Positions 1-12,100 of a stretch of DNA of 64,000 nucleotides are shown here, piece by piece (position 1 is the first letter of the stretch; each line of letters starts with the position of its first letter). The stretch covers positions 44,272 through 108,271 of the forward strand of contig VXAA01001141.1 of NCBI GenBank assembly GCA_013399115.1, read 5' to 3'. A program made the position numbers and the translations under genes. The DNA comes from Anseranas semipalmata (lineage: Eukaryota; Chordata; Aves; Anseriformes; Anseranatidae). Below the pieces are notes generated by a model. The model did not search any database. It was not told the DNA's origin and was given only the letters and a program-made list of their open reading frames with translations.

Positions 1-720
1 CGGCACCGGGCGAGCCCCCCCCCCGGGGGGCTCCGCGTCTCCCCCTCGCACCTCCCTCCCCGGCGCTCCAGCCCTTTACCGGGCACTGTTGCTTTCTGGA
101 ATTTTCCTAAATCTGAGGGAAACGTCCCTTTTGCTCTGTCAGAAAAAAAAAAAAAACACACCCAACTGCGACGCCACGGGGACCTGCCCTGAGTTGGGCA
201 CGGGCGGCTCGTTGGCTTTGCCCTTGCGTTGTTTGCTTTGCCCTCGCAGATACTCGGCGGCTTCCTCCTCCTCCTCCTCCTCTCGTGCTTCGTCTCCTGA
301 AGTCGGGCTGGGAATTAATAGGATGGAGCCGGAGCTCGACAGCGATCGCGGCTCGCCCAGCCCCTGCTGCAGCCCTGCGAGCGGCCGGTGCACCGAGGAG
401 GGGAGCGGTTTCGGGAAAATACCACGCAGCGGCGATTGCTAAAGCAAGGAGAGCTCAGCCCCGGGGAGCAAAACCCAGCGCAGCGTCGTGCTAAATCAAT
501 AAGGCGCCCGCCTGCGCTTTAATAAATCGTTTCGTCGCCGTAAATAGGTTATTAGTTGGAGAAACGGCTTTCTGGCTGACTTTGCTGGTTCTCCTCCCAG
601 AGGAGCGTTCCCGTCGACGTGCCCGGTGGCAGCGGGGACACCGGGAGCGCGGGACGAGGCCCGAGCACCGCCTCGCCCGGCTGCGCTGCCGCCAGCAAGC
701 CCGTGCCCCGTTTGGGGTTA
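1..720. promoter_or_regulatory. CpG-dense region, possible edge of a promoter island
   Basis: The first bases are strongly GC-rich (C and G runs at 14-30) and CpG stays frequent to about 720. It contains a (TCC)n run near 263-282 and an A14 run at 143-156. In mammals the MYO9A promoter lies head-to-head with SENP8, so a bidirectional promoter near this end is possible. I see no SENP8 coding sequence, no clear first-exon donor inside 1-720, and no TATA box. The assignment is inference. Confidence 0.35.
263..282. repeat. (TCC)n trinucleotide run
   Basis: About six to seven TCC units inside the CpG-dense first 720 bases. The antisense frame reads as a Glu run, which is a by-product of the repeat. 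Confidence 0.8.
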
Positions 721-1737
721 TCGCCGGGTGGCATCTTCTCCTCAGTCACTTGCTCCGGAGCCGCGTGATAATCACTCTTTCCCCGTTGTTTTTACAGTAA
801 ATGTCAATTTTAGTGGCTTATGCAGTTGTTTAAATGTAAGTGAAGGAAGGGAATTGCGTTTTTTCTCCCTTATCGAGGGCTGTTCTGCCCTGGGATGCCC
901 GCGCCGTGCTCTGGGGTGTTTCTCTGTGCTTCCTGCCATCTGACCTCCCTGCTCTGAGCAGCTCTCGCTCCTGGCCCCGTTTTTTCCATCCTCAAGGCTC
1001 TTTGGAAAGCTTGCGGTCCGGGCTGCTTGGAACAGGGGAGATAATTCAGCAGCGTGACACACGAGTGATAAGCTCTTGTTTCCCGGTCTATCAATGATGG
1101 CGCGACTCGATACTAGCAGTATATAAATGAGGATGACGTTATAGATTAAAAAGCCTGTGGTCAGTTGGTGGCAGCTTTGACGAATCTGAAGTGAACAAAG
1201 CTGCTTCTTCAGTAGGATTGCTAGGTTCTCTTTATTTCCTAAAGAGTACTAAAATGTAGATTCAGCTTCGCAGTGCGTGCCTCAAAGTTATTTCTTCTAC
1301 GCATCCAGAGCTCCAGTTACGATTCGTAAAGTTCACATTTTTGCTATTTTTTTCTGGGGGGGAGCTGCATTTTAAGATTTAAAGGTATTGAATGGCTGAC
1401 ATGACGTCTGCTGTTGCAGTATCTTTAAAAATATGGGTGCTTGCGTGTGCCGTCTAGATCTCCATGCAAATCTTTGGGAACCTTTGATTCCATTTTTCCT
1501 ATTCAGCCAAACATCTGAATGCTGTATGCCTAAATCGTTTGTTATCATGGCCATTTTAGTGAGCATTCAGCACGTTTGCAAGAAAACCTCTGAGAATGTT
1601 AAGCATGCGAGGTCAGGCGCCCGGGAAACACGAAACCTGAGGTTACCTGTACCACCGTAATTTAGCCCATTTCGAGGCAGGGCTGTACCAGAAATCCTAA
1701 TTGCCTGTCCGCCGCTTGATTTCCCTAAGGATGGTTT

Positions 1738-1930
1738 CCAGCTCCGGTGCCTCCGCATCCAAGCGGGGACGGATCCGTCGCTCCTTCGCGTCGCCCGCGA
1801 GTCAACAGGGGGAGTACTGGGAGCACAGGGAAGGTGCCGCTCCCTGCGCTGCTTCCGCGGCTCCGCGCCGCCGCTCGTGACAGCCGGCGAGGAAGACGGG
1901 GGTCTGGGACCGAGCCTGCCCCGTTAGCCT
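1738..1930. promoter_or_regulatory. Intragenic CpG-dense patch
   Basis: By hand count about 25 CpG in roughly 190 bases, including CCGCGG and GCGCCGCCGC. It is a compact island-like patch separate from the one at 1-720. It could be an alternative MYO9A first exon or promoter, but no clear exon-donor pair was found. Confidence 0.35.
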
Positions 1931-2939
1931 GCAGTTTTCGCGGTCTCGAGCTGCCAGAGGTTAGCAAAACCGTGAGCGGAGGCGATCCGAGTGTTTCTAA
2001 AGCTGTTTGTCAGGTTTGGGGTTGTTTTTTCTCCGTGGGTGCAGCGAGCGGCGCGTCTCTGATTGGAAGGCCATTTTCTGCCAAATTCCAGTTCTCGTTC
2101 AAACCGCGGAGCTGTTGAGTATAACTCCTTTAAAGGTACATTTATCAGGGGGAATACAACGTGGTTGAGCTGTTTCTGTTGAAGTGTCCTAGCTGGTTTA
2201 ACTCGATTTGTAGAAATTCCTGCTTCCAGTCCTTTCATACATAAAATGGGATCGCAGTTCCGTTCGCATGTGGGAATACTGGAGAAGTATTAACACAAAC
2301 CAAGTGCTTCAGAAGAGCTGCTGGCTGCAGGAAGAAACCTGACCGTTTCTTATTAGCTGAACTGTTTTGCTGCTGCGTGACCGGGAGGTTGGAAACGCGT
2401 TCATCGTGTAGTTTAGGAAGCTTTCGGCCGCGTTCTGGAGGCCGGCTCCCCAAGACGGGGTGGGTGCAGGTTCCGGCTTCAGAAGACGAGTTTTTTTTTT
2501 TTTGTCGAGGTTAAAAACAGCGCCTTATTTTCTCAGGCTTTGCTCCTGTGTGCCTACATTTGCTTAACTTCCTCTTAAGTGAATGGGATTTCTCTCTTTT
2601 CTAAAAGTAAACATGAGCATAAATATTTAAAGGCTGGCGGCTTAAGTTTGCAAATTCAAGACTTTCTCCAGCATTCCTTTAGACAAGAGCAGGATAATAA
2701 GAGATTTGGGGTTGTGTCTGGATAGCTCCTTGCTCCGAGACGCAGCTCATTAATCGCACGGGCTTCCTGCTTTAAAAACACCGCGCCGTGTCTTCAGCTT
2801 GGACGCTGGGATTATCGCGGCTCGATGCGGGAGCTTAGGCATGGGGGGTTCTTGTTGAACCGCGAACTTGAAGTGCTGCTGATGGGGTGCGTGCAGAGCA
2901 TCAGAGCTGTCTCCCGATCCAGGTCAATTTTATGGACAG

Positions 2940-2960
2940 TTTTTGTTTTGTTTTGTTTTT
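2940..2960. repeat. (GTTTT)n run
   Basis: Three to four GTTTT units followed by T and ACACAG. Confidence 0.75.
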
Positions 2961-3564
2961 TACACAGGAAAGCTGGCAAGCGGGCAGCGCTGCCCGCCGG
3001 CGCTGGCAAGCTCTTTGGAGGTGGAACGATCGGGCTCCGTGCGGTCGCGCTCCGCTTTTCTAGGCGGAACGACACAAAGGTACGCCTGCTTGGTCAAGAA
3101 TTAGCGCTGAGCGCCTCTGGCCGCCCACTCTGTTAATCTTTAGGCCAGGCATTTTGGTTAAGGGCGGTGGGCCGCGTGCGGACGATGCTTTGTCGGTCCC
3201 ACGACGTGTTTTAAAAGTGAGGCGAGAGCGTGCGGCGCGCCGAGGATGCGGGGATGGAGCTCATTTCCCTCGCCTTCATTAATATTAAGAAAAAAAAAAT
3301 CTATGGGCTTCTTTGTCGGATGTGAATCTTATGCGCTGATCTCTCCCCTCGAATCCCATCTGGTGTACCGCAAAATGACCTTCAGTCTGTCGTAGAGTTA
3401 TTCCCTCTCCGGATACCTGTTTAGAGTCTCTGCTTATATCCATCAAACACTGCTGATCTGGCAGCCTCTGTGCTGTTTTTAATCAGAATTCTCAAGACTG
3501 TGTTCTGTTACTTGTAAAAAATGACCTTTAAAAGCTGCATGATCCCAGATAAGATGTGTCGACC

Positions 3565-3579
3565 GGTGGTGGTGGTGGA
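3565..3579. repeat. (GGT)5 run
   Basis: Five GGT units in non-coding sequence, too short to say more. Confidence 0.75.
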
Positions 3580-5687
3580 CGTGGAGTGTCTAATCCACGC
3601 AGGTATCTTTGGAAAAACCCGAACTGTTAAGGAAAAAGAAAAACCCAGCAGCCCACACCGTGAGTGTTTTTGATAGACAGCCAAGAATTCTTTTATTGTA
3701 TTCGGCATCTTCATGTTGGTTTTGTCTTGAGTGATGAACTTAAACCAGTTAACTCAAAGTATTTATTTTAGAAGACTTCCGTAAGCCTACTGTTTTTTCT
3801 TGCTTTACATAAATACGTAGACTGAAACAAAATTCTTCAAAACATTGACATTTTTACTCCCGCAAGGCTCGTCTGAGGCACAGAACTGTTATGTTGGTTT
3901 ATGCTTGTTGGGTGCGTAGGACAACCTCCCCTGGAAGGAATTAGTACGTGATTTAATTGTGGAGGAATGCGGTCCCATTAGGTGCAAAAACAAAAAAACC
4001 AACCTGAATGCAATAAATCATTAGAAATGTAGCACTCGATTAAAACGATGTCAAGCGAGTTTTTAAGGTTTCAGAATTAGTACTGTTGGAAGAGCGAGGC
4101 TGTGTTCGTAAATAATCCTCTGGGGGGTTTTCTTTGACGAACGAAGGCAGGAGAGCCGCGCGCTCCCTGCACCTTACGGCTGCGCTCAGCCTCAATTTGC
4201 CGATCGTTCAGCGGGCGGTGGATAATTACGTGGGTTTTGTTGCTGCCGCCGGTGGTAAGGGCGGCCGAACAACTCCTGTTTGAAGAGGGCTTTTGGCAGG
4301 CGTCATTTAGAAGCAGGACCATTGTTTCTTCCGCTTCTTGTCATCGGAGGATGAAGATACGTGCCTCATCCTCCTTGTTCTGTGGGGAGACTGTTCCATA
4401 GATAACCCGTGCAGGCAGACACTTGCATTTCACGTCAGGAGAGCAGGCTTGTTCGCCGTGGTCATCGCCTCAGATAATCTTATCCAGAGACACTTCACCG
4501 TGCCTTGCAGGTGAGCACGGAGCGGGGAGGACAATGCAGAGCAGAGGGCGGGTTAGATTCTCTGCAGGTGTGATTTTTCTAACCCAAAACTGCTTTTCCT
4601 GCTGGCTGCATACCCTTGTCTCGCTCACCTCTAAACAGGCGATTGGCAAATTCATCATGACTTGTCAAAGCACAGCATCCGTTTCAAGGCTGACGATGTA
4701 GTTAGACTTCTCCAAGTACATCTCTGTGATCTCACGGCTGCATGCAGCGATTTGATTAAGGAATTTATTAACCTTGAGCCGTAGTATTTCTTCCTGCAGG
4801 ACTGAAATTGTACCTCTAAGCAATAAATTCCCAAGAGGGATCACTTAGCAGCAATTGCCCATCACTTGCCCCTACCGCTCTGCAGAAGTGTCGTGGATTC
4901 ATGTGCGTTGTTTCATGCTCAAATCCCTTTCTAATTACAATTACAGAACGGGAACAGCGAGCCTGCCTTCAAAAGTATTGTTTCCAGGTTCAGATTTACT
5001 ATACGTTCTGTTCCTATCCCTCTATTTATTTGGTTTAAATACTTCTCCAGAGCTGTCACTGTTCACCTGTGGTAGACAATACAGTAAACACAGGGGAAAA
5101 TAAATAGAGCACCTCTGGTGAATGGGGGAAGGATAATGAAATTGGGAAAAAGCTGAAGAACATGCCTTGTCTGTGGTATTGAGAATTCATCATCACACCT
5201 GAAAGTCTTTGCTGGAAAGAAAGAAGATCTGGAAACTGGAACAGGGAAAGACATTTCCCTGTTTTTTCTTCTTCCTGAAAGAAGATCTGAGCATCACCTG
5301 TGGCCTTTGCAGAGCCACTGGGCTTTTGGGTTTTTGTATTTTGTTAAGGTTTCCTCCTCTGGTTTACTCCTCGTCAGTGCTGCTGTCCTATTTTAATGCA
5401 AGCCCTCCCGCTGCTTTCATTTTTGGTTTGTTCAGGAGCCTGTGAAACCTGGGGATTAAAGCTGAACGAAGAGTTTCGTGCAGTTGTTGTTGTCTAAAAA
5501 ATGGCCCTGGCGTGAGCTCTCTGGTGCTGCATGTGGATGCCTTTCAATTACACACAAAGCTCGTTTAAACCTCAATTTCGAAGTAGCTCAGTGTCTGACG
5601 CTTGGTGGGAAGATTGCAGTCTTGTCCCTTGCATTGTGCTTCTTTAGTAAAAATGAAATCCTTGAAAGAATATCTCTTCTTTCAAGC

Positions 5688-5704
5688 AAAAAAAAAAAAA
5701 AAAA
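5688..5704. repeat. A17 homopolymer
   Basis: Uninterrupted A run in non-coding sequence. No retroposed gene is recognisable upstream of it. Confidence 0.85.
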
Positions 5705-8207
5705 GCTGTTTGAAATTAAAACCCAACCTGTAGACGTGGATTTAAAGTGTTCTGGGTGCAGTTTTTCTGTGTGCCCTGTGCTTTATAAGTTAACTCTACT
5801 GGAGCGTGGACTGGAAAAGAACTTTTGGAGGACTTTGGTCTGGAATGACTGTGTCTTGTTCTGTTTAGGTTTTCTGTGAGCGTTAATGCACATACTTTTC
5901 TTTCAGGTATGCTGGTCAGGGGGTGGGGGGACAAGTATTCAAAAAACTTGAACAATTTTCCCTAGGTGAAGGATCATTACAGGTTCAGGTCCTGCTGTTA
6001 TTAGCAAGACTCCTGTCAGCTGCCATTTAACTTTCTACATGTCGAAATTCCTGCTGGGGATACGCTTTCCTACATCTCGCTGTGACCTTTTCTAAGAGTC
6101 CTCGAGCTTCTGAAGGTCTGGAAACTTGAAGTGTCTATTAAATGCTGCAGGATGAGCAAGTGAAGTGACTATTTCAGTTAAGTTGCACAAATGTTTCCAT
6201 TGTAAAAAAAGTTATTTTTGGCTGCACAGGGCTGTTGTAGCTGATTTTAAGATGGGGCTGAGCAGACGCTTTCAGCTCAGGAAGAGTTTTCTTTTCCTTC
6301 TCCCTCCATACGTTCATAGTCTAGGCTGCTTTGGACCATTTTAAGGTAAAATATGAGAGTGGGAGCTTTGTGGATCAAGATTTATAAATGTAAAACCGCA
6401 GAGACTTCTGAAGCAAGAGAGAGACAAAGGTGAGAAACTTGCCACTTGAGATGGGAGTAATCCTTACTTATAAGCATAAATCTGGCTCTGGGTGCACCCG
6501 GTGTTGTCCCCCCGAGTCCGGGCATCGGGGCAGTCGCTAATTACGGAATTTTGTAATCCTGCCGCAGGCCCTGCGAGCGGTTCGGCGCGCGGGGAAGAAG
6601 CAGGCGAGCTCCGTGTTACCGGCTGCTCCGTTACCTCGCTTAGCTTGGATTCACAGGGCAGCCCGTAGCATTATCCTTACGAGGACACAAAGACAGGAGG
6701 ACCCACAGGGATGTGGAGGATGTGGTCGGGCCGGGTTGAACCCTGGGCTTCTCCCTGAGATCCCCACATGGTCCTCAGCAGCACCAGTACCTTGCTCAGC
6801 ACCTTTGCAGGCCGGGACCTGAGCACCTGAAAATGAGCAAAGCTCTGGTCACCTGCTGGGAATCACAGCCAAGTGTAGAGGCAAGTCGGGAAGGAAGTTT
6901 TCTTTGGTGGCATTTGCTTGCTGATAAGACTTTGTTTTATTTTTATTTTTTTTATTTTGCATTTCCCTTCCTCATTCTCTGCATGCCTTCTAATTTCTCA
7001 AGCAAATAAGGTGTGGGTCCTTCTAGTGCCTGAATTATTCTCTACGTTTTGTGCGCGCTAAGATACGCGGCGGTGCAAGTCGTATGTACGTGAATTTAGT
7101 GCTGGTCGTGCAGCTGGATGTTATTCCGTGTTTGTGGCGGCCGCGCGCGCGTTGTTACAAAGGATGCCCACCAGATGAGCGTTGCAGGTGAAATTTTCCC
7201 TTAGGTTAGCTGCCTCGTTTCCTCTAGCACGCCTGAAAATGCTGGAGATGCATTTGCTCTTGCTGTCTTTTTTTTTTTTTTCTTTTCCAGCTTTGTTTCT
7301 GTCCCGAAGTAGTTAAAGCAGGGAGATGTGTTGATTTGGGCAAACAATACGAGCCAGTTGCTGTGGTCTGCAGGGTGTGGCTGCGAAAGGTTTCTGATTC
7401 TGTTTGCTAGGCTGAGCTGGAAAGGGCTAATTATAGAGACAAACTGGGGAAGGAAGAGAACAGGGTCAATTAGAGCATCCAGCACAGCTTCCTTTAAATT
7501 AGTAGTTGGGCTGAATAGATAAAAACAATAAAGAAGCATGGAGTGAGATTTCCAATGCTCCGGTGCGGAGTCGTGTCAGCAGCTGCAGCACATGATGTTT
7601 TGCAATTTCGGTTTGGTTTGTAAGTAACGAACGCGTTGAATTAGTAGTTTTGTTACCGGGTTGCTGATTGATTTAAGACCGAGGAGATGTTACCGCTGCT
7701 TCTCCTTTAATGGGTTTTGGAATAGCAGTCGGTCATGACCGTGGTTTGAATGAAGCGAGGATATGAGCAACGTGGACTTGGCGTGAAAAAGGAGTTGTGT
7801 GGCAGTTTTCAAGTCTTTTACACTCAAAATGCTGTGTTTTAATAAAAAAGACTACTTTAAACCATACATTTCATGTAAATGTGAAACGGATCAACTGGGG
7901 ATATGTTCTGTCCCTGGTTTGAGAGCAAACTGGGGCTAGGCTTGTTTTTGAGGTTGTCTTCAGGGTTCAGAAGTTTTTTTTCTGGATTTATGTAGGAACT
8001 AACTCAGATTAGAGGCAATGGTATATAAAGAGGTGATGCAGGAGCAGTATGAGCCTTTGGCTCCGAGTTCCACAGGTGTGGAGAGTAATAAACTCCTATG
8101 CTGTCTGGAATTCATACAAGCCAGTTAAAAAAAGCTTCTGTAGTACTCTTACCAGATGATCCCTTAGTCCTTTAACGCACCCTGGTCTCAGTTTTTCTCC
8201 TTTTAGG

Positions 8208-8223
8208 AAAAAAAAAAAAAAAA
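8208..8223. repeat. A16 homopolymer
   Basis: Uninterrupted A run. The preceding sequence does not match a repeat family I know. Confidence 0.85.
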
Positions 8224-9143
8224 GCAGCACCGATTGGCAGACCCTGCCCGCTTCTGCAGTGTATTTTTGCTTTTCTTTGGCTGGTTTGACCATCCCGCAG
8301 CGTGCAATTACTCAGAATTACCATGCAGGAACGAATATGGTAGAGCGAGGAGGAAAAGCGGGGAGAAAAATGCAAAGTTCTGGTCGTGCTTTCCAATCCA
8401 GATTGGCAAGTTCCTTCTGCCGGTGCCGTGACTCATCCCAGGCTTCCTCGCTGGAGGCGACTTCTGGCAGCGCATCAAAGCAGCAGCCCGTGCTTTTAGA
8501 CCAGAGTTGAACCAGGACTTTCCTTGAGCAAAGGCTGTTTTGCTCGTCCTGGAACCTTTCATGTGCAGAAGACTGCAGGATGCGCCCATCTCTCAGGGAA
8601 ATTCGTGATAAACGCGGGTAATTCGGGTTGAGAAGGGTTGCTTCTCGCTGCTTTGAGCGAGGCGCGTGCTTGTCCGGAGGGTCTTGGATGTCAGGGGATT
8701 TATTTTCTATATGGTTCGCAGTATTGTATAGTACTCGGAGGCTGCTTTTCCTTATTTATCCTATTGCCTGGGTGCCCCAGTTACAGCCCAGCGTCTCGCA
8801 CAGAAGGGAGGTTGGTACCTGTTGCAAACAGCTTTACCATAAGGTCAGGTTTCTTTTCTGTGGGCGTGCAAGGAAGGGAAGCACTTGAGAGACCGTGAGA
8901 AGGACGTATAAATGCTTAGAGGCTGCTTCTCCCAAATGTGAACTCTTGGAAAACCATGAAAGTGGCTGTTGGTTTGTTCTTAAGGGGTTGGAAATGGAGA
9001 TTGGCATCGTGAGCTGGCACAGGAGTCAACCTCTTGATAGCGATCTTAAGTTATACGTGAGGAAGAGCCTTAAAGGTACGGATGAAAATGCAAAATGAAT
9101 TCAGTGAGAATGCATTAGGGTGCAAGAAAAGAGAGATGTGGTC

Positions 9144-9178
9144 ATATATATATATATATATATATTTTTTTTTTTTTT
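9144..9178. repeat. (AT)n microsatellite joined to a T run
   Basis: About eleven AT units run from 9144 to 9165 and pass straight into roughly 14 T. Such tracts are often length-variable. Confidence 0.85.
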
Positions 9179-12100
9179 GCAGCAACTTCCTGGCAGGTTG
9201 AGACAGGGTTAGATTGCCATGATCAGAGGGAACCTGCTCCAGCAGCTGAGGTTGGTGCCTGAGACGGGAGTTTTACAAGTGCAGATGAAAGCGAAAAACC
9301 TTTATCTTTACCTTTTTGTGTGCTAAGGGAAAAAAACAGATAGATGTGGTTTTAAATACTGGCGTTGTGAAGTGGTATCTTCGCTCCCAAACCTGGTCCG
9401 TGCTTACCAGGGAGACCTTTTTTCTTCCTGTCTCTATTAGATCAGCCCCCTCAATTTTTAATTTGAAAGCGGCATTTTAATTACAGGATCAGTCTGCACG
9501 CACGTTTCTTTCCTTCGCCCACATCTCAATCGTTTCCTCTGCGTGACAAAGTCCACAGCACAGAGCTGCTTGGGAGGGGTGTGTTTCTGCATCACCTGCT
9601 TATTCTGCATCTGATGTTGTGCAAGCCCTGGAGTTTTGGAGGGCTGCTCTAATTCTTACAGGTGTATTTAAGCACTTTTTCATGCTTTTTTCAGATGGCG
9701 TCTCTTTTTATCGTGCTATATTTTGGGACAATTAGGACATTTTACATCCAACTTGTTTGCTAAGTCATCAAAGCTTCGAATTTTATTTAGGCTCGCTTCC
9801 TGCGGAGAGCAACGCGCGATTGGCAGCAGCAGCACCGCGTTTCTTTTCCACGTGCCCCTGATCTGTCAGCACAGCCGTCGGGAAGTGTTTGAAGAAGTGA
9901 GGTTTGCACTGCTGAGTTCTTAAACTGCATTATTCCTACGCTGTTAGTACAGAACACAGTATAAACTTTGCGGTGTTTGAAAATCCTGAATCTGAAGTGG
10001 GTGAATTCAAGAAGCGTATTATTTCTGTGGCTTAACCTGGCGTTCTTTTGCTCCTCAGTTTTTGAAGTGATCGTTCAGGTGAGAGCTTTTAATCGCCGTG
10101 TATTATGGTCTGTGAGATGCTCGGGGTATCTGACAGCCGAGATAGCTCTACTTCTGTCTCTAATTGAGATTTTTGGATGGTCCCCTTCAGGTAGTTACAT
10201 TTTAAAACTGTACCCAAGCATGCAAAGTGGCTTTCAGTAGGCATGTGCGCTGAAGAAGGTAATTCTCCCTGCTTTGCTAGGTCTGTGTAACGATTTGAAT
10301 AAATGAGGGTCTTATTTAATTTTGTATGGTTTTAGACTGGTCAGGCTCAGCACTATGAGACTTTTTTTCCTCCTACAGTCTGCTCAGCCTAGTCAAAATG
10401 TTATAACCAGCTTTAGTTTTCTCCGTTTCCTATGATTCTGCGTTAACCCTCTTTTCAGGAAATTAGTGGCTTCCTGTAGACTATTTGTAGTTGCTGCTGG
10501 CCGAGAAGAGTGAGGTGATGTCTCTGCAATGAAATATGATAAAGCGTTTGGGAGGATTAGCTTTTTCCTTTTCTAGGATTAGAATGAAACAATCGAGCAC
10601 AATAGTGGTTCGAGATGGATGCCACGTGCAATTTCTGCTCCCATTCGGAGCAGCAAACGGGACAGCAAAGCCGCCTGCGACCGGCGGAAGAGCCATCGGC
10701 TTCCTCCTCGTGCTGTTGCGGCGTGCTTTGGGATTGTGAAGATGAGCCAAAACCAAGTGTTTTTGTTTTGTTGATTTATTGGCTTCTTTAATTACTTTGG
10801 AGGGACTGGGGTGGGTTTTTTTGCTTAGGAAAATAAAACCCGAATGAGGTCTGCTGAGAATCCTTATTTTAGGGAAGTGTCTACGGAGGCAGAGAGGCTG
10901 TGGTGCTGGTTCTGTCGCTGCAGAGACCCATTTCGTGTCGCTTCTTGCCCTGGAGCTTGTGCTGAGGCTTCTCCTTCCTGCCCTGCATTCAGCCGCGTGC
11001 TCTGGGCAGGAAGCAGCGAGGGCCGAGCGTATCTCGGGGCGCTCGCATTTAACGCATTTGCCTGGGCAAGAATAGCAGAGTTGGGATTCAGGGCGGGCTG
11101 TAGTCGCATCCCGGAGGGAATGAGCCTGATTTCAGCGCTTTGTCTCCAAGCAGAAGACTTTTAAGACCGTGGCGTTAAGGCTTGACCTACTTGTAGCCGC
11201 TCGGACATCTGTACGGGGAGGTAAGGACGAAACAAAGCGTCGTAGCTTCTTAACAGATGAAACATGACACACGAATAACGTGCGTAGCTTGGCAGCGTTC
11301 CCAAGAAGTCTGAGTGGACGTGTCTTACCGGAGACACAAAAATCGCCGGGGTGGCGTTCGGGTTGTTCCTTAGTGGTCTGTCCGTCTGCCTTACCCTGCC
11401 GTGTCCTTTTCTTGCTCTTTGGAGGCATTGTTGAGGGGAAAATTCGCGGTGCTGGCACTCGCACTTATCTTATTTACTGTTGTTCAAAGAATATCTGATG
11501 CTATTGTCTGCTCCTTCATACGTGAAATCTAATCTCTGCTTCAATTAGCCTTGGTAATAAGGCTCCTGCTTGATAAGCGAGTAGACAAATATTAGCGCAT
11601 TACCGCCAAGGCCTTTATCCTTCGCTGAGATACGGTGGTTGAGCTTGAACGTAGGTTATTTCTGCACGGAGAACAAACTTATCTGCGTTCCCAAGTCACC
11701 CCTATCGCGGAGCGAGCGCTCCTGCCCCTGAACCAAGCCAGATTCGGCTAGATGGCCGCTTACAGCCCCTTCCCTATCGCACGAGTGAAATATTTCCCCC
11801 ACTTTTCCCCGTGTCAGGTATTTCTGGGGCTGCCTACGGCATGCATGCAGAAAATGCATAAAGAATCCAGTGTCTGTGGGCAGCTCCGCATCAGCCTGGG
11901 ATTTCCAGCAACGTGCCTGAAATATGCGCAGCGAGGAGGAGGATGGCGGGGGCCAGGAGCAGATTGCTGCCGTTGCAAATAAAGCCGCTCATCCATCCCG
12001 CAGCCCGTTCCTAGGCCCAGATGTCCCGGGGGCAGCGGAGCAGAGCAAGCCAGTCGAGCTGCACAGAGCCTCAAAGCTTCAGCAAGACAGTACCAGGGTG

